A stretch of DNA of 64,000 nt, taken from positions 2,749,762 through 2,813,761 of the forward strand of contig NZ_JAFIBM010000001.1 in NCBI RefSeq assembly GCF_017833035.1. Reading direction: 5' to 3'. The position numbers and the translations under genes are program-made. Source of the stretch: Frigoribacterium sp. PvP032. GTDB lineage: Bacteria > Actinomycetota > Actinomycetes > Actinomycetales > Microbacteriaceae. The notes beneath the pieces are model-generated. The model saw nothing but the letters and a program-made list of their open reading frames with translations. It was not told the DNA's origin and did no database searches. This document shows, piece by piece, positions 1-9,201 of this stretch. How positions within the stretch are numbered: position 1 is the first letter of the stretch; every line of letters starts with the position of its first letter.

Positions 1-32
1 GAGGCGTCTCCCAGTGAGCACGAAGCACCTCG

Positions 33-76
33 GAGTGGACCATGCACCTCGAGACGACGGGGTGCACGGTCCACTC
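33..76 (-). terminator. Hairpin downstream of the patatin-like gene
   Basis: Arms 33-48 and 61-76 pair over 16 bp with one mismatch around a 12-nt loop. The hairpin lies 30 nt beyond the stop of the minus-strand lipase gene and has no U-tract. It is probably a transcription terminator. Bases 1-32 show nothing recognisable. Confidence 0.55.
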
Positions 77-105
77 GGGGTGTCCCAGGCCGGGCGCGGA
101 ACGGC

Positions 106-1020
106 TCAGGCGCCTGCGCCGGTGCCGGTCCAGAACTCGCGGACGGCCTCGACGACGCCCTCGGCCTGACGGCGACCGGCCTCGGCAGCCGGGCCGCGGT
201 TCGCGCTCGAGAGCGAGTTGGCCCCGAAGGAGGCGAGGCTCTCGGCATCCGCCTCGATCACGAACACGGGCCGGTCGGCACCCATGCGCGTGGAGACGAC
301 GCCGGGCAGGGTCGGGCCGAGCGGTGACTGCGCCAGCTCCGGCCCGCACGAGAGCACGAGCACGCGCTCGGCGGCGTCGGCCACGTCGGCGTTGGTGCCC
401 GAGCGGATGCCGCCGTCCATGGTCGGTCGCCCGTCGACCTCGACCGTCGGCCAGACGAGCGGCACCGAGCAGCTGGCCGCGACCGCCACGTGCAGGGGCA
501 CGCCGGAGGCGGCGGTCAGCACCCGGAACTCGCCGTCGGTCGCGTCGACGGTGCAGATCGCGAGCGCACCCTCGGGCCAGGCGGCGTCCGCTCCGAAGCG
601 CTCGCGCATGGCCGTGACCAGCTCGGGCTCGTCGCCGGTCACGGGCACCTGCCGGGCCAGTGCGCCCAATCGGGCCCGCGCCTCCTCGGCGTTCGTCGCC
701 CCCTGGATCGCCTGGCCGATGCGCTGCATGAAGTCCTCGCCGTCGAGCGCGGCCTCCGGGGTCGCCGCGGCCGGCACCAGCTGCTCGGCGTACGCGTCGG
801 CGACGCCGCTCCCGCCGAGCCGCAGGGTGGTGCCGACGACCGAGCCCGCGGAGGTGCCGACGACCAGGTCCGCGTCGCCGAGCGGGATGCCTGCCTCGAG
901 GAGGCGGGAGAGCACGCCGAGCTCCCACGCGATGCCGGTGATGCCGCCGCCGCCGAGGACGACGGCCGTGCGGGGGCCGGCCGAGGCCGGGGAGCTGGTG
1001 GGGGCTGCTGTGTCGGTCAT
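106..1020 (-). CDS. Patatin-like phospholipase family protein
   Basis: This 304-residue protein has the full patatin serine-hydrolase set: a glycine-rich oxyanion loop GGGGITG near residues 23-29, the nucleophile motif GTSAG at 55-59 (Ser57), and the catalytic Asp in a DGG motif at 202-204. Patatin-fold enzymes are lipid acyl hydrolases that use a Ser-Asp dyad. The start was set at the ATG preceded by an excellent AGGAGGT ribosome site; a longer frame upstream lacks one. No signal peptide or membrane segment is visible, so a cytoplasmic esterase or phospholipase is likely. The substrate cannot be inferred. It appears to be a single-gene unit, 150 bp away from the LON-domain gene. Confidence 0.88.
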   Translation of the reverse strand: MTDTAAPTSSPASAGPRTAVVLGGGGITGIAWELGVLSRLLEAGIPLGDADLVVGTSAGSVVGTTLRLGGSGVADAYAEQLVPAAATPEAALDGEDFMQRIGQAIQGATNAEEARARLGALARQVPVTGDEPELVTAMRERFGADAAWPEGALAICTVDATDGEFRVLTAASGVPLHVAVAASCSVPLVWPTVEVDGRPTMDGGIRSGTNADVADAAERVLVLSCGPELAQSPLGPTLPGVVSTRMGADRPVFVIEADAESLASFGANSLSSANRGPAAEAGRRQAEGVVEAVREFWTGTGAGA

Positions 1021-1171
1021 GGGACCTCCTGGTGAGCGTGACGGGAACCGACCCACGCTACGACCGGCGGCAGGCACGGCACTCAGCCCGTGCCCACCCT
1101 CGGCGGAAGGCACGTCCTCCCAGCGTGAGTTGCCGCTCGACCCCAGAGGTGGTGAACGGTGGTGAGGAGCC

Positions 1172-1768
1172 TCACTCGGCGGACCAGAGCTCCTCGGCCT
1201 CGAGGACCAGATCGATCAGTCGACGCAGGAGACCCCCCGCGGTCGTCGACCTCAACAGGGTGTATCTGTCGTAGTCACCCAGCGGGGCGATCGCTGCCAG
1301 TTGCCAGACGGCTGCGACTGGATCGTCCGACAGCTCGATGTCGTCATCCGACTGGGGCCCCGCGGCGCGAACGACCAAGCGGCGGACAGCTGCTTCGGCC
1401 TGGTCCCGCAGGGGTGCGAGCTTCTCAGACCACTCGAGATCCGGCAGGACCGAGAGCTCGGCCCGCGGGAACGGATCCTCGTCGACCCAACGTTCGACCG
1501 TGAACCGCCGGGTCCCCAGGCCGGTGATGAACAGGTCGTCGGCGCCCGCGGCGGCGCTCACGAGACGCGCCATCGTCCCGACCGAGGCGCGCTGGTCGCC
1601 ACCCCCGGCTTCTGATCCGCGCTCGATGAGGACGACGCCGAACTCGGGTTCGTCCTCGTCGAGCAAGCGGCCGACCAACGTGAGATACCGAGGCTCGAAG
1701 ACACGCAGCTGGATGGGCACGAACGGGAACAGCACTGATCCCAGCGGGAACATCGGTGAGACGGCCAT
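1172..1768 (-). CDS. LON peptidase substrate-binding domain protein
   Basis: The 198-residue product begins MAVSPMFPLGSVLFPF and continues with LRVFEPRY, the hallmark opening of the stand-alone LON N-terminal (PUA-like) domain. The protease AAA and Ser-Lys peptidase domains are absent, so it is not a Lon protease. Its role in bacteria is unknown; binding of unfolded or degron-bearing proteins is often suggested. The frame is open to 1828, but the ATG at 1768 gives the usual family N-terminus. Neither choice has a convincing ribosome site, so the start is uncertain. It follows ychF on the same strand by about 70 bp and may be read through from it. Confidence 0.8.
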   Translation of the reverse strand: MAVSPMFPLGSVLFPFVPIQLRVFEPRYLTLVGRLLDEDEPEFGVVLIERGSEAGGGDQRASVGTMARLVSAAAGADDLFITGLGTRRFTVERWVDEDPFPRAELSVLPDLEWSEKLAPLRDQAEAAVRRLVVRAAGPQSDDDIELSDDPVAAVWQLAAIAPLGDYDRYTLLRSTTAGGLLRRLIDLVLEAEELWSAE

Positions 1769-1840
1769 GACCCAGTCAAGCACCGCGGACAAGAAGTTCA
1801 CAGGCGCCCAGAGAGCCCTCGTCCACACCGCGAAGAACGC

Positions 1841-2914
1841 CTAGTTGTTGAAGCGGAACTCCACCACGTCGCCGTCCTGCATGACGTACTCCTTGCCCTC
1901 GATGCGGGCCTTGCCGGCCGAGCGCGCCTCCGCGATGGAGCCGGTCTCGACGAGGTCGGCGTACGAGATGACCTCGGCCTTGATGAAGCCCTTCTCGAAG
2001 TCGGTGTGGATGACGCCGGCGGCCTGGGGGGCCTTCCAGCCCTTGCCGATGGTCCAGGCGCGGGTCTCCTTCGGGCCTGCCGTGAGGTAGGTCTGCAGGC
2101 CGAGGGTCTCGAAGCCGATGCGGGCGAGCTGGTCGAGGCCGGACTCGTCCTGGCCGGTCGACGACAGCAGCTCGGCGGCGTCCTCCGGGTCGAGGTCGAT
2201 CAGCTCGGACTCGATCTTCGCGTCGAGGAACACGGCCTCGGCCGGGGCGACGAGCGCGGCCAGCTCGGCCTTCTTCGCATCGTCCGTGAGGATCGACTCG
2301 TCGACGTTGAAGACGTAGATGAAGGGCTTGGCGGTGAGCAGGCCGAGCTCGCGGATGGGCTCGAGGTCGATGCCGGAGGCCGAGAGGGCCTCGCCGCGCT
2401 GCAGCGCCTCCTTGGCGGCCACGGCCGTCTCGTGCGTGAGCGGCTCGACGCGCTTGAGGCGGAGTTCTTTCTCGTAGCGGACGAGCGCCTTCTCGACGGT
2501 CTCGAGGTCGGCGAGGATCAGCTCGGTGTTGATCGTGCCCATGTCGCCCTCGGGGTCGACCTTGCCGTCGACGTGCACCACGTCGGGGTCGACGAAGCCG
2601 CGGACGACCTCGGCGATCGCGTCGGCCTCGCGGATGTTCGCGAGGAACTTGTTGCCGAGCCCCTCGCCCTCGCTCGCGCCCTTGACGATGCCGGCGATGT
2701 CGACGAACGACACGGGCGCCGACAGGATCTTCTCCGAGCCGAACAGGCCCGCGAGCACGGGGAGGCGCGGGTCGGGCAGGTTGACGATGCCGACGTTCGG
2801 CTCGATGGTCGCGAACGGGTAGTTCGCCGCCAGCACCTGGTTCTTGGTCAAGGCGTTGAACAGGGTGGACTTGCCGACGTTGGGCAGTCCGACGATCGCG
2901 ATAGTGAGAGCCAC
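1841..2914 (-). CDS. ychF: Redox-regulated ATPase YchF
   Basis: YchF (OLA1 family) is a universally conserved Obg-related P-loop protein that hydrolyses ATP and associates with ribosomes. The 357-residue length is normal for the family. The P-loop GLPNVGKS is at 9-16, and the NKxD motif is replaced by NVDE, the change that gives YchF its ATP preference. The C-terminus ends with a TGS domain. The GTG start at 2914 was preferred over a much longer upstream frame because it gives the standard N-terminus. A TACGAT -10 element ends 8 nt upstream, suggesting a leaderless mRNA. A divergent exonuclease gene lies 108 bp away. Confidence 0.96.
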   Translation of the reverse strand: MALTIAIVGLPNVGKSTLFNALTKNQVLAANYPFATIEPNVGIVNLPDPRLPVLAGLFGSEKILSAPVSFVDIAGIVKGASEGEGLGNKFLANIREADAIAEVVRGFVDPDVVHVDGKVDPEGDMGTINTELILADLETVEKALVRYEKELRLKRVEPLTHETAVAAKEALQRGEALSASGIDLEPIRELGLLTAKPFIYVFNVDESILTDDAKKAELAALVAPAEAVFLDAKIESELIDLDPEDAAELLSSTGQDESGLDQLARIGFETLGLQTYLTAGPKETRAWTIGKGWKAPQAAGVIHTDFEKGFIKAEVISYADLVETGSIAEARSAGKARIEGKEYVMQDGDVVEFRFNN

Positions 2915-2922
2915 GGTCAGCC

Positions 2923-2928
2923 ATCGTA
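2923..2928 (-). promoter_or_regulatory. -10 element of ychF, leaderless spacing
   Basis: TACGAT on the minus strand ends 8 nt before the ychF GTG. In Actinobacteria TANNNT at this distance places the transcription start at or next to the start codon. Confidence 0.5.
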
Positions 2929-3022
2929 CCGGCGCGCGGCCGGGCAGACCTCCGGGGCGCCCCCGACCGCAGGAGGCGCGGGTCGGCCCGGCAGTGTCCG
3001 AGGCCCGTGACACGATGGTGCG

Positions 3023-3655
3023 ATGCCCATCGACTTCACCGCGATCGACTTCGAGACCGCGAACTCGAGCAGCGCCTCCGCCTGCTCCGTCGGCCTCGTC
3101 AAGGTCCGTGACGGCGTCGTCGTCGACAAGGTCGGCTGGCTGATCAAGCCGCCGGCGGGGCACGACACGTTCCTCGAGTGGAACACCCGCATCCACGGCA
3201 TCCGGGCCGACGACGTCGTCGACGCCTTCGAGTGGCACGAGCAGTTCGACCTCATCGCCGACTTCGCGGGCATCGACGTCTTCGTCGCCCACAACGCCGG
3301 CTTCGACATGGGCGTCATCAAGGGCGCGTGCGCCGCGACCGGGGTCACTCCGCCGTCGTGGGCCTACCTCTGCAGCCTGCAGGTCGCCCGCAAGACCTAC
3401 GCCCTCGACTCGTACCGGCTGCCGCTGGCCGCGGCGGCCGCCGGGTTCACGGGCTTCTCGCACCACGACGCCCTCGCCGACGCCGAGGCCTGCGCGGCCA
3501 TCGTCGTGCACGCGGCGCAGTTCCACGGGGCGGACGACCTGCGGCAGCTCGCCGACACGGCCCGCGTCAGCATGAAGCGGCTCACGCCTGCGGCCCCGCC
3601 CGCCGACGCGGCGGCCCCGGCCGCGGCGCCCCGACGCCGCGTCGTCTTCCGCTAG
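3023..3655 (+). CDS. DEDDh 3'-5' exonuclease, DnaQ/epsilon-like
   Basis: The 210-residue protein is a single RNase T/DnaQ-type exonuclease domain. Visible motifs are ExoI DFET (Asp9, Glu11), ExoII HNAGFD, and ExoIII with SHHDALADAEA carrying the His and Asp that complete DEDDh. It lacks the BRCT, helicase or GIY-YIG partners seen in other DnaQ-like proteins. The Pro/Ala-rich tail looks disordered. A replicative epsilon subunit, an exonuclease X type repair role, or an RNA-processing enzyme are all possible; proofreading in many Actinobacteria is done by the PHP domain of DnaE1, so a repair or RNA role is likelier. An imperfect -10 (CACGAT, 3011-3016) ends 6 nt before the ATG. Confidence 0.87.
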   Translation: MPIDFTAIDFETANSSSASACSVGLVKVRDGVVVDKVGWLIKPPAGHDTFLEWNTRIHGIRADDVVDAFEWHEQFDLIADFAGIDVFVAHNAGFDMGVIKGACAATGVTPPSWAYLCSLQVARKTYALDSYRLPLAAAAAGFTGFSHHDALADAEACAAIVVHAAQFHGADDLRQLADTARVSMKRLTPAAPPADAAAPAAAPRRRVVFR

Positions 3656-3752
3656 CCGCCCGAGCCGCCCGAACCCGCCGAGCCCGCCCGAGGTCACCGG
3701 GGCGCGGCGCGCGCTCTCGGCCGGTGTCGGCGGCTGCTGCGACACTGCCGCC

Positions 3753-5081
3753 ATGACCTCACCGCTCCTCCTCGTGGCCCTCGTCGTCGTCGCGCTCGGG
3801 GTCGGCACGGCCCTCGGCGTGCTGCTGTCCCGCTCCCGTGCCGCCGAGGCCACGGCACGCCTGTCCGCCGACGCAGCCGCGGCCCGCGCGACCGTCGACG
3901 GCTACCGCGAGCGGCTGATCGACCTCGACGAGCAGCACCGACGCGAGGTCGCCGGGCAGGAGGCACGGCTCCGGGAGTTCCAGGACAGGCTGCGTGACGC
4001 TCGCATCGCCGAGGCGGAGCGGGCCCGTTCCGAGGGCCAGGTGATGACGGCGCTCAGCCCGGTCGCGCAGAGCCTCGCGGCGGTCCAGGCCAAGGTCGCC
4101 GAGCTCGAAGAACAGCGGGCCCACCAGTACGGCACGCTCAGCGAGCAGCTGCGCAGCGCCGTCGCCTCGGAGGAGCGGCTGCGGAGCACCGCCGAGTCGC
4201 TGGCCTCCGCGCTCCGGTCGAACAGCACGCGGGGGGTCTGGGGCGAGACGCAACTGCGCAACGTCGTCCAGGCCGCCGGTCTCGTCGAGCGCGTCGACTT
4301 CGACCTGCAGAGCAGCATCTCGAGCGATGCCGGTGCCGGCAGACCGGACATGGTGGTGCACCTGCCCGGCGGCAAGAACATCGCCGTCGACGCCAAGGTG
4401 CCGTTCGCGGCCTTCCTCGAGGCGAGCGCGATCCCCGCCACGGCCGTCGGGGAGGAGGCCGCCCGACGGGACGTGCTCGTCCGGCAGCACGTCAAGGCGC
4501 TGCGGGCCCACGTCGACGCGCTCTCGGCCAAGACCTACTGGGCGGGGCTCGAGTCGTCGCCCGAGCTCGTCGTCGCCTTCATCCCGAGCGAGTCGCTCGT
4601 GTCGAGCGCCCTCGAGGCGGACCCCTCCCTGATGGACTACGCGTTCCAGAAGCGCGTGGCGCTGGCGTCGCCCGTCACCCTCTGGTCCGTCCTCAAGACC
4701 GTCGCCTTCAGCTGGCAGCAGGACGTCGTGACGAACGAGGCGAAGGTCCTCTTCGACCTCAGCCGCGAGCTGTACGGCAGGCTCGCGACGATGGCCGGCC
4801 ACGTGGACAAGCTCGGCCGGTCGCTGCGCGGCTCGGTGAACGACTACAACCGCTTCGTGGGCTCCCTCGAGCGCACCGTGCTGCCGTCGGCACGCCGGCT
4901 CAGCATGCTCGACGAGACCAAGTCGCTCACCTCGCCGACCGTCGTCGAGGAGCTCCCCCGAGACCTGACGGCCACAGAACTGACGACCGCCCTCGACGCT
5001 GACCGTGAGGTCGAGGCGTCGAGGGCGGCGGCCGACGAACGTGAGCCCAGCCAGGCGACCTGGACCGAGCGCGCGAGCTAA
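3753..5081 (+). CDS. rmuC: DNA recombination protein RmuC
   Basis: RmuC-family proteins limit recombination at inverted repeats and carry a predicted restriction-endonuclease-like nuclease core. The 442-residue product has an N-terminal membrane anchor (about residues 3-24), then a long Ala/Arg/Glu-rich coiled coil, then the core with signatures STRGVWGETQLRNV and AVDAKVPFAAFLEA. This architecture is standard. The ATG has no ribosome site, but an imperfect -10 (GACACT, 3741-3746) ends 6 nt upstream, consistent with a leaderless transcript. The gene ends 5 bp from the convergent glpX stop. The C-terminal tail is Glu/Arg/Ala rich and probably disordered. Confidence 0.9.
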   Translation: MTSPLLLVALVVVALGVGTALGVLLSRSRAAEATARLSADAAAARATVDGYRERLIDLDEQHRREVAGQEARLREFQDRLRDARIAEAERARSEGQVMTALSPVAQSLAAVQAKVAELEEQRAHQYGTLSEQLRSAVASEERLRSTAESLASALRSNSTRGVWGETQLRNVVQAAGLVERVDFDLQSSISSDAGAGRPDMVVHLPGGKNIAVDAKVPFAAFLEASAIPATAVGEEAARRDVLVRQHVKALRAHVDALSAKTYWAGLESSPELVVAFIPSESLVSSALEADPSLMDYAFQKRVALASPVTLWSVLKTVAFSWQQDVVTNEAKVLFDLSRELYGRLATMAGHVDKLGRSLRGSVNDYNRFVGSLERTVLPSARRLSMLDETKSLTSPTVVEELPRDLTATELTTALDADREVEASRAAADEREPSQATWTERAS

Positions 5082-5086
5082 GAGGA

Positions 5087-6079
5087 CTAAGCGGTCTCGC
5101 CGTACCACTTCGAGACGAGGTGGTCGGCCTCGACCCGGCGGATGGTGCCCGAGTGCGAGCGGAGCACGATGGACGACGTGCGGATCATGCCCTGCTTGCG
5201 CTTGACGCCCGCGACGAGCGCGCCGTCGGTGACGCCGGTCGCGACGAAGTAGGCGTTGTCGCCCTTGACGAGGTCGTCCTGGTCGAGCACGCGGTCGAGG
5301 TCGTGGCCGGCGTCGATCGCCTTCTGGCGCTCCGCGTCGTCCTTCGGGGCGAGGCGCGTGAGGATGAGGCCGCCGAGCGCCTTCACGGCGCAGGCCGTGA
5401 TGATGCCCTCCGGGGTGCCGCCGATGCCGACGCACATGTCGATGCGCGAGTCGGGACGGGCCGCGTTGATGCCGCCGGCGACGTCGCCGTCGAGCAGCAG
5501 GCGGGTGCCCGCGCCGGCGGCGTGGATCTGCTGGATCAGGTCGGCGTGGCGGGGACGGTCGAGCACGGCCACCTGGATGTCCTCGACGGCGAGGCCCTTC
5601 GCGTCGGCGAGCGCACGGATGTTGTCGCCGACGGGCTTGTCGAGGTCGATCACGCCGATGCCCTCGGGGCCGGTGACGATCTTGTCCATGTAGAACACGG
5701 CACTGGGGTCGAACATGCTGCCGCGGTCGCTGACGGCGATCACCGAGAGGGCGTTCATGCGGCCGGCGGCGGTGAGGCTCGTGCCGTCGATGGGGTCGAC
5801 GGCGATGTCGCAGGCGGGGCCGAAGCCGTTGCCGACGTGCTCGCCGTTGAAGAGCATCGGCGCCTCGTCCTTCTCGCCCTCGCCGATCACGACGACGCCG
5901 TCGAAGGCGACGGTGCCGAGGAACTTGCGCATCGCGTCGACCGCGGCGCCGTCGGCGGCGTTCTTGTCGCCCTTGCCGATGAACGGGGCGCTGCGGATCG
6001 CGGCGGCCTCGGTGGCCCTCACCAGCTCCATGCCCAGGTTGCGGTCGGGATGTGAGTAGAGGGTTCCGGAGTCAGCCAT
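5087..6079 (-). CDS. glpX: Fructose-1,6-bisphosphatase class II
   Basis: GlpX removes the 1-phosphate of fructose 1,6-bisphosphate in gluconeogenesis and is the essential FBPase of many Actinobacteria. The 330-residue length is typical. Metal and phosphate motifs are [18 protein letters not shown], and the later IGGTPEG and KRKQGM segments. The start ATG was chosen because TAGGCT (6087-6092, minus strand) ends 7 nt upstream, giving a leaderless mRNA. The frame extends far upstream but overlaps fbaA antisense and is not credible. It is divergent from fbaA, the enzyme producing its substrate, with a large palindrome between them. Confidence 0.95.
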   Translation of the reverse strand: MADSGTLYSHPDRNLGMELVRATEAAAIRSAPFIGKGDKNAADGAAVDAMRKFLGTVAFDGVVVIGEGEKDEAPMLFNGEHVGNGFGPACDIAVDPIDGTSLTAAGRMNALSVIAVSDRGSMFDPSAVFYMDKIVTGPEGIGVIDLDKPVGDNIRALADAKGLAVEDIQVAVLDRPRHADLIQQIHAAGAGTRLLLDGDVAGGINAARPDSRIDMCVGIGGTPEGIITACAVKALGGLILTRLAPKDDAERQKAIDAGHDLDRVLDQDDLVKGDNAYFVATGVTDGALVAGVKRKQGMIRTSSIVLRSHSGTIRRVEADHLVSKWYGETA

Positions 6080-6086
6080 GCTCCGG

Positions 6087-6092
6087 AGCCTA
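6087..6092 (-). promoter_or_regulatory. -10 element of glpX, leaderless spacing
   Basis: TAGGCT on the minus strand ends 7 nt from the glpX ATG. No -35 consensus is evident. Confidence 0.55.
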
Positions 6093-6117
6093 CTCGGGAG
6101 CCGCCTCCTCGACGGTC

Positions 6118-6145
6118 CCTGCACGGACGTGCACACACGTGCAGG
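6118..6145. promoter_or_regulatory. 28-bp palindrome between glpX and fbaA
   Basis: The segment pairs with its own reverse complement at 11 of 14 half-site positions: the outer eight (CCTGCACG with CGTGCAGG) and the central GTGCAC. It can also be read as two overlapping TGCACG-NN-CGTGCA sites at 6120-6133 (perfect) and 6130-6143 (one mismatch). It sits just upstream of the expected glpX -35 and about 40 bp upstream of the putative fbaA -10 (TAGGGT, 6182-6187). It is a strong candidate operator for a sugar-responsive regulator; the protein is not in this window as far as I can tell. Confidence 0.55.
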
Positions 6146-6226
6146 CCCCCCGCTGCCCGGTCCGCTCCTGAAGGCCCTGACTAGGGTGGGATGCGCAGCC
6201 CACACGCCATCATCGAAGGAGATCCG

Positions 6227-7255
6227 ATGCCCGTCGCAACCCCCGAGCAGTACGCCGAGATGCTGGACAAGGCGAAGAACAAGGGGTTCGCCTACCCCGC
6301 GGTCAACGTGTCGTCGTCGCAGACGATCAACGCCGTGCTGCAGGGCCTCACCGAGGCCGGCAGCGACGGCATCATCCAGGTCACCACGGGCGGCGCCGAC
6401 TACTTCGCCGGCCAGACGGTCAAGAACCGCGCCGCCGGAGCCATCGCCTTCGCGAAGTTCGCCACCGAGGTCGCCAAGAACTACCCCGTCACCGTCGCGC
6501 TGCACACCGACCACTGCCCGAAGGACGCCCTCGACGGCTTCGTCCTGCCCCTCATCGCCGCCAGCGAGGAGGAGGTCAAGGCCGGTCGCAACCCGCTGTT
6601 CCAGTCGCACATGTGGGACGGCTCGGCCATCCCCCTCGACGAGAACCTCGAGATCGCCCAGCAGATGCTCAAGCGCACCGCCGCGATCAACGCCATCCTC
6701 GAGGTCGAGATCGGCGTCGTCGGCGGCGAGGAGGACGGCATCCAGCACGAGGGCTCGAACGAGGCGCTCTACACGACCGTCGGCGACGTCACCCGTGCCG
6801 TCGAGACGCTCGGCCTCGGCGAGAACGGCCGCTACATCGCCGCCCTCACCTTCGGCAACGTCCACGGCGTCTACAAGCCCGGCAACGTCAAGCTCCGCCC
6901 GGAGCTGCTCGGCGAGATCCAGCAGGGCATCCAGGAGCGCTTCGGCACGGCCGAGAAGCCCCTCGAGCTCGTCTTCCACGGCGGCTCCGGCTCGTCCGAC
7001 GCCGAGATCCGCGAGGCCGTCTCGAACGGCGTCGTCAAGATGAACCTCGACACCGACACCCAGTACGCCTTCAGCCGCTCGATCGCCGACACGGTGCTGA
7101 AGAACTACGACGGCTTCATCAAGGCCGACGGCGAGGTCGGCAACAAGAAGCAGTACGACCCCCGCGCCTGGGGCAAGGTCGCCGAGTCGGCCATGGCCGC
7201 CCGCGTGGTCGAGGCGACCCGCCAGCTCGGCTCGTTCGGCCAGTCGGGCAGCTGA
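6227..7255 (+). CDS. fbaA: Class II fructose-bisphosphate aldolase
   Basis: This zinc-dependent aldolase interconverts fructose 1,6-bisphosphate with dihydroxyacetone phosphate and glyceraldehyde 3-phosphate. The 342-residue protein carries HTDHCPK with zinc-binding His residues, the [11 protein letters not shown] segment, and the phosphate-binding HGGSGS motif. The start is the ATG 6-7 nt after AAGGAG; an upstream in-frame ATG at 6191 lacks a ribosome site. A TAGGGT at 6182-6187 may be its -10, giving a 5' leader of about 35 nt. It is divergent from glpX, so both directions of the same step are controlled from one intergenic region. Confidence 0.96.
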   Translation: MPVATPEQYAEMLDKAKNKGFAYPAVNVSSSQTINAVLQGLTEAGSDGIIQVTTGGADYFAGQTVKNRAAGAIAFAKFATEVAKNYPVTVALHTDHCPKDALDGFVLPLIAASEEEVKAGRNPLFQSHMWDGSAIPLDENLEIAQQMLKRTAAINAILEVEIGVVGGEEDGIQHEGSNEALYTTVGDVTRAVETLGLGENGRYIAALTFGNVHGVYKPGNVKLRPELLGEIQQGIQERFGTAEKPLELVFHGGSGSSDAEIREAVSNGVVKMNLDTDTQYAFSRSIADTVLKNYDGFIKADGEVGNKKQYDPRAWGKVAESAMAARVVEATRQLGSFGQSGS

Positions 7256-7271
7256 CCCGCACCTCCTGACG

Positions 7272-7318
7272 CGACACGAGAGGCCCCGCAGCGACGAGCT
7301 GCGGGGCCTCTCGTGTCG
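7272..7318. terminator. Perfect 21-bp hairpin shared by fbaA and DUF6264-like gene
   Basis: Arms 7272-7292 and 7298-7318 are exact reverse complements around a GACGA loop. It lies between two convergent stops (7255 and 7347), so it can serve both. There is no U-tract on either strand. Confidence 0.8.
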
Positions 7319-7346
7319 GCATGGACGACGCGCCGGCGGGATGCCC

Positions 7347-8009
7347 CTAGGAGGTGGGGCGTGCGCTGTCGAGGAGCGACTGCACGAACGCCGCGTCGCC
7401 CAGGAACACCGACAGCACGAGCACCATCTGCACGATCGTGACCACTGCGCCGGCGGCCAGCGGGACCCAGAAGGTCACCTTGCCGGCACGCAGGCGGCGG
7501 ACCGTGAGCACGATCATCGGCACGAACACGACGAGCGACACGATCGCGATCGCCCCGCCGGCCTGCTGCAGCGCGGCCTGTCCGGTGAAGTCGTCGACGG
7601 GGTAGCCCTGCGCCGAGAACGCCGACAGCAGCGTCCTTGAGAAGCCCGAGACGAGCACGATGTTCGAGATCACGTTGTAGCCGGCCAGGCCGAGCAGGAC
7701 GAACGTGGCGACACGGTCGACGCGCCGTCCGGTGCTGAGCACGGGGGCCGACGTGGGTGGCCCCTGGTACGGCTGCGCGCCTCCTGCGCCCTGGCCCTGC
7801 TGCGGGTGCTGCGACCACGACGTGGGCTGCTGCCCTGTCGGCACCGGCTCGCCCTGGCCCGCAGGAGGTGCGGCGTCGGCCGGCGGGACGGGGTTGACCC
7901 AGCCCTCTGGCGCGTACTCGCCGTACCGAGGACGCGGTCGCGGGTCACGCCGAGCCGCTGCCGCCGCGTCGCCGTCGCGGCCGCCGTGCTGGTCGCGGTC
8001 GTCGCTCAT
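7347..8009 (-). CDS. Membrane protein resembling DUF6264
   Basis: The 220-residue protein has a hydrophilic N-terminus of about 105 residues rich in Gln, Pro, Asp and Arg, containing [13 protein letters not shown], then three to four hydrophobic segments (about 118-137, 163-185, 190-212). The YGEYAP motif with a C-terminal membrane part matches the DUF6264 proteins of Microbacteriaceae as I remember them. No function is known. Its ATG overlaps the ispH stop as ATGA, so translation is likely coupled to ispH. An isoprenoid-linked or envelope role would be a guess from context only. Confidence 0.72.
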   Translation of the reverse strand: MSDDRDQHGGRDGDAAAAARRDPRPRPRYGEYAPEGWVNPVPPADAAPPAGQGEPVPTGQQPTSWSQHPQQGQGAGGAQPYQGPPTSAPVLSTGRRVDRVATFVLLGLAGYNVISNIVLVSGFSRTLLSAFSAQGYPVDDFTGQAALQQAGGAIAIVSLVVFVPMIVLTVRRLRAGKVTFWVPLAAGAVVTIVQMVLVLSVFLGDAAFVQSLLDSARPTS

Positions 8010-9082
8010 CGGGCGGTGCGTCCGCCGAGCGCGCGGGTGTCGGTCTGGCCCTGGGCGTCCTTGCGGAGCTCCTTGGGGAGGGAGAACATCAGGTCCTCCT
8101 CGGCCGTGACGACCTCGGACACATCGCCGTAGCCGGCGTCGGCGAGGTCGTCCAGGACCTCCTTGACCAGGACCTCGGGCACCGACGCGCCGGAAGTGAC
8201 GCCGACGGTCTCGACGCCGTCGAGCCACTCCTGCTTGATCTCGCTCGAGTAGTCGACGCGGTAGGCGGCCTTGGCCCCGTGCTCGAGGGCGACCTCGACG
8301 AGCCGGACGCTGTTCGAGCTGTTCGCCGAGCCCACGACGATGACGAGATCGGAGTCGACGGCGACCTTCTTGATGGCGACCTGGCGGTTCTGCGTGGCGT
8401 AGCAGATGTCGTCGCTCGGCGGGTTCTGGATGGTGGGGAAGCGCTCGCGCAGGCGGCGGACCGTCTCCATCGTCTCGTCGACGCTCAGCGTCGTCTGCGA
8501 GAGCCAGACGAGGTTGTCGGGGTCGTCGATGACGAGGTCGTCGACCTCTGCCGGGTTCTGCACGAGGGTGGTGCGGTCGGCGGCGTGGCCCATCGTGCCC
8601 TCGACCTCCTCGTGGCCGGCGTGGCCGATGAGGATGATGTGGCGGCCCTGCGAGCCGAAGCGGACGGCCTCGCGGTGCACCTTGGTGACGAGCGGGCAGG
8701 TGGCGTCGATGGCCTGCAGGCCGCGGTCGGCGGCGCCCTTGACGACGGCCGGCGAGACGCCGTGCGCGCTGAAGACGACGTGCGAGCCCTCTGGCACTTC
8801 TTCCACCTCGTCGACGAAGATCGCGCCCTGGCTCTCGAGCGTCGACACGACGTGGACGTTGTGGACGATCTGCTTGCGGACGTAGACGGGCGACCCGTAG
8901 TGCTCGAGCGCCTTCTCGACGGCGATCACCGCACGGTCGACGCCGGCGCAGTAGCCGCGGGGGGCGGCGAGCAGCACCCGCTTCGTGCCGTTGACGGGGG
9001 TGTCCCGTAGCCTGTTGCGCAGCGCAGGGACGCGCGGAGTCGGGAGGTCGACGGCGATGGCGCCGTTCGTGATGTGTGCCAC
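8006..9082 (-). CDS. ispH: 4-hydroxy-3-methylbut-2-enyl diphosphate reductase
   Basis: IspH is the last enzyme of the MEP pathway and reduces HMBPP to IPP and DMAPP with a [4Fe-4S] cluster. The protein shows the [13 protein letters not shown] motif with the first cluster Cys, then [11 protein letters not shown] and SNSVRLVE with a further cluster region around ICYATQNRQ. The GTG start (358 residues) gives about 35 residues more than many homologues before the core; it is supported by TATCAT ending 6 nt upstream (9089-9094, minus), the leaderless arrangement. A longer frame to 9181 exists but crosses this promoter. It heads an operon with the DUF6264-like gene. Confidence 0.94.
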   Translation of the reverse strand: MAHITNGAIAVDLPTPRVPALRNRLRDTPVNGTKRVLLAAPRGYCAGVDRAVIAVEKALEHYGSPVYVRKQIVHNVHVVSTLESQGAIFVDEVEEVPEGSHVVFSAHGVSPAVVKGAADRGLQAIDATCPLVTKVHREAVRFGSQGRHIILIGHAGHEEVEGTMGHAADRTTLVQNPAEVDDLVIDDPDNLVWLSQTTLSVDETMETVRRLRERFPTIQNPPSDDICYATQNRQVAIKKVAVDSDLVIVVGSANSSNSVRLVEVALEHGAKAAYRVDYSSEIKQEWLDGVETVGVTSGASVPEVLVKEVLDDLADAGYGDVSEVVTAEEDLMFSLPKELRKDAQGQTDTRALGGRTAR

Positions 9083-9088
9083 CCGTCG

Positions 9089-9094
9089 ATGATA
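9089..9094 (-). promoter_or_regulatory. -10 element of ispH, leaderless spacing
   Basis: TATCAT on the minus strand ends 6 nt from the chosen GTG start of ispH. Confidence 0.55.
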
Positions 9095-9201
9095 GGCGTG
9101 ACGACTGGTCGCGTTCTGGGAGGCCCGCCTCGACGGCTCGCGCTCCGTGTCCTGCCCTCGCCCCTGCCCCTGTCCGCGCACCGACCTGAGGACGCCCCCG
9201 C

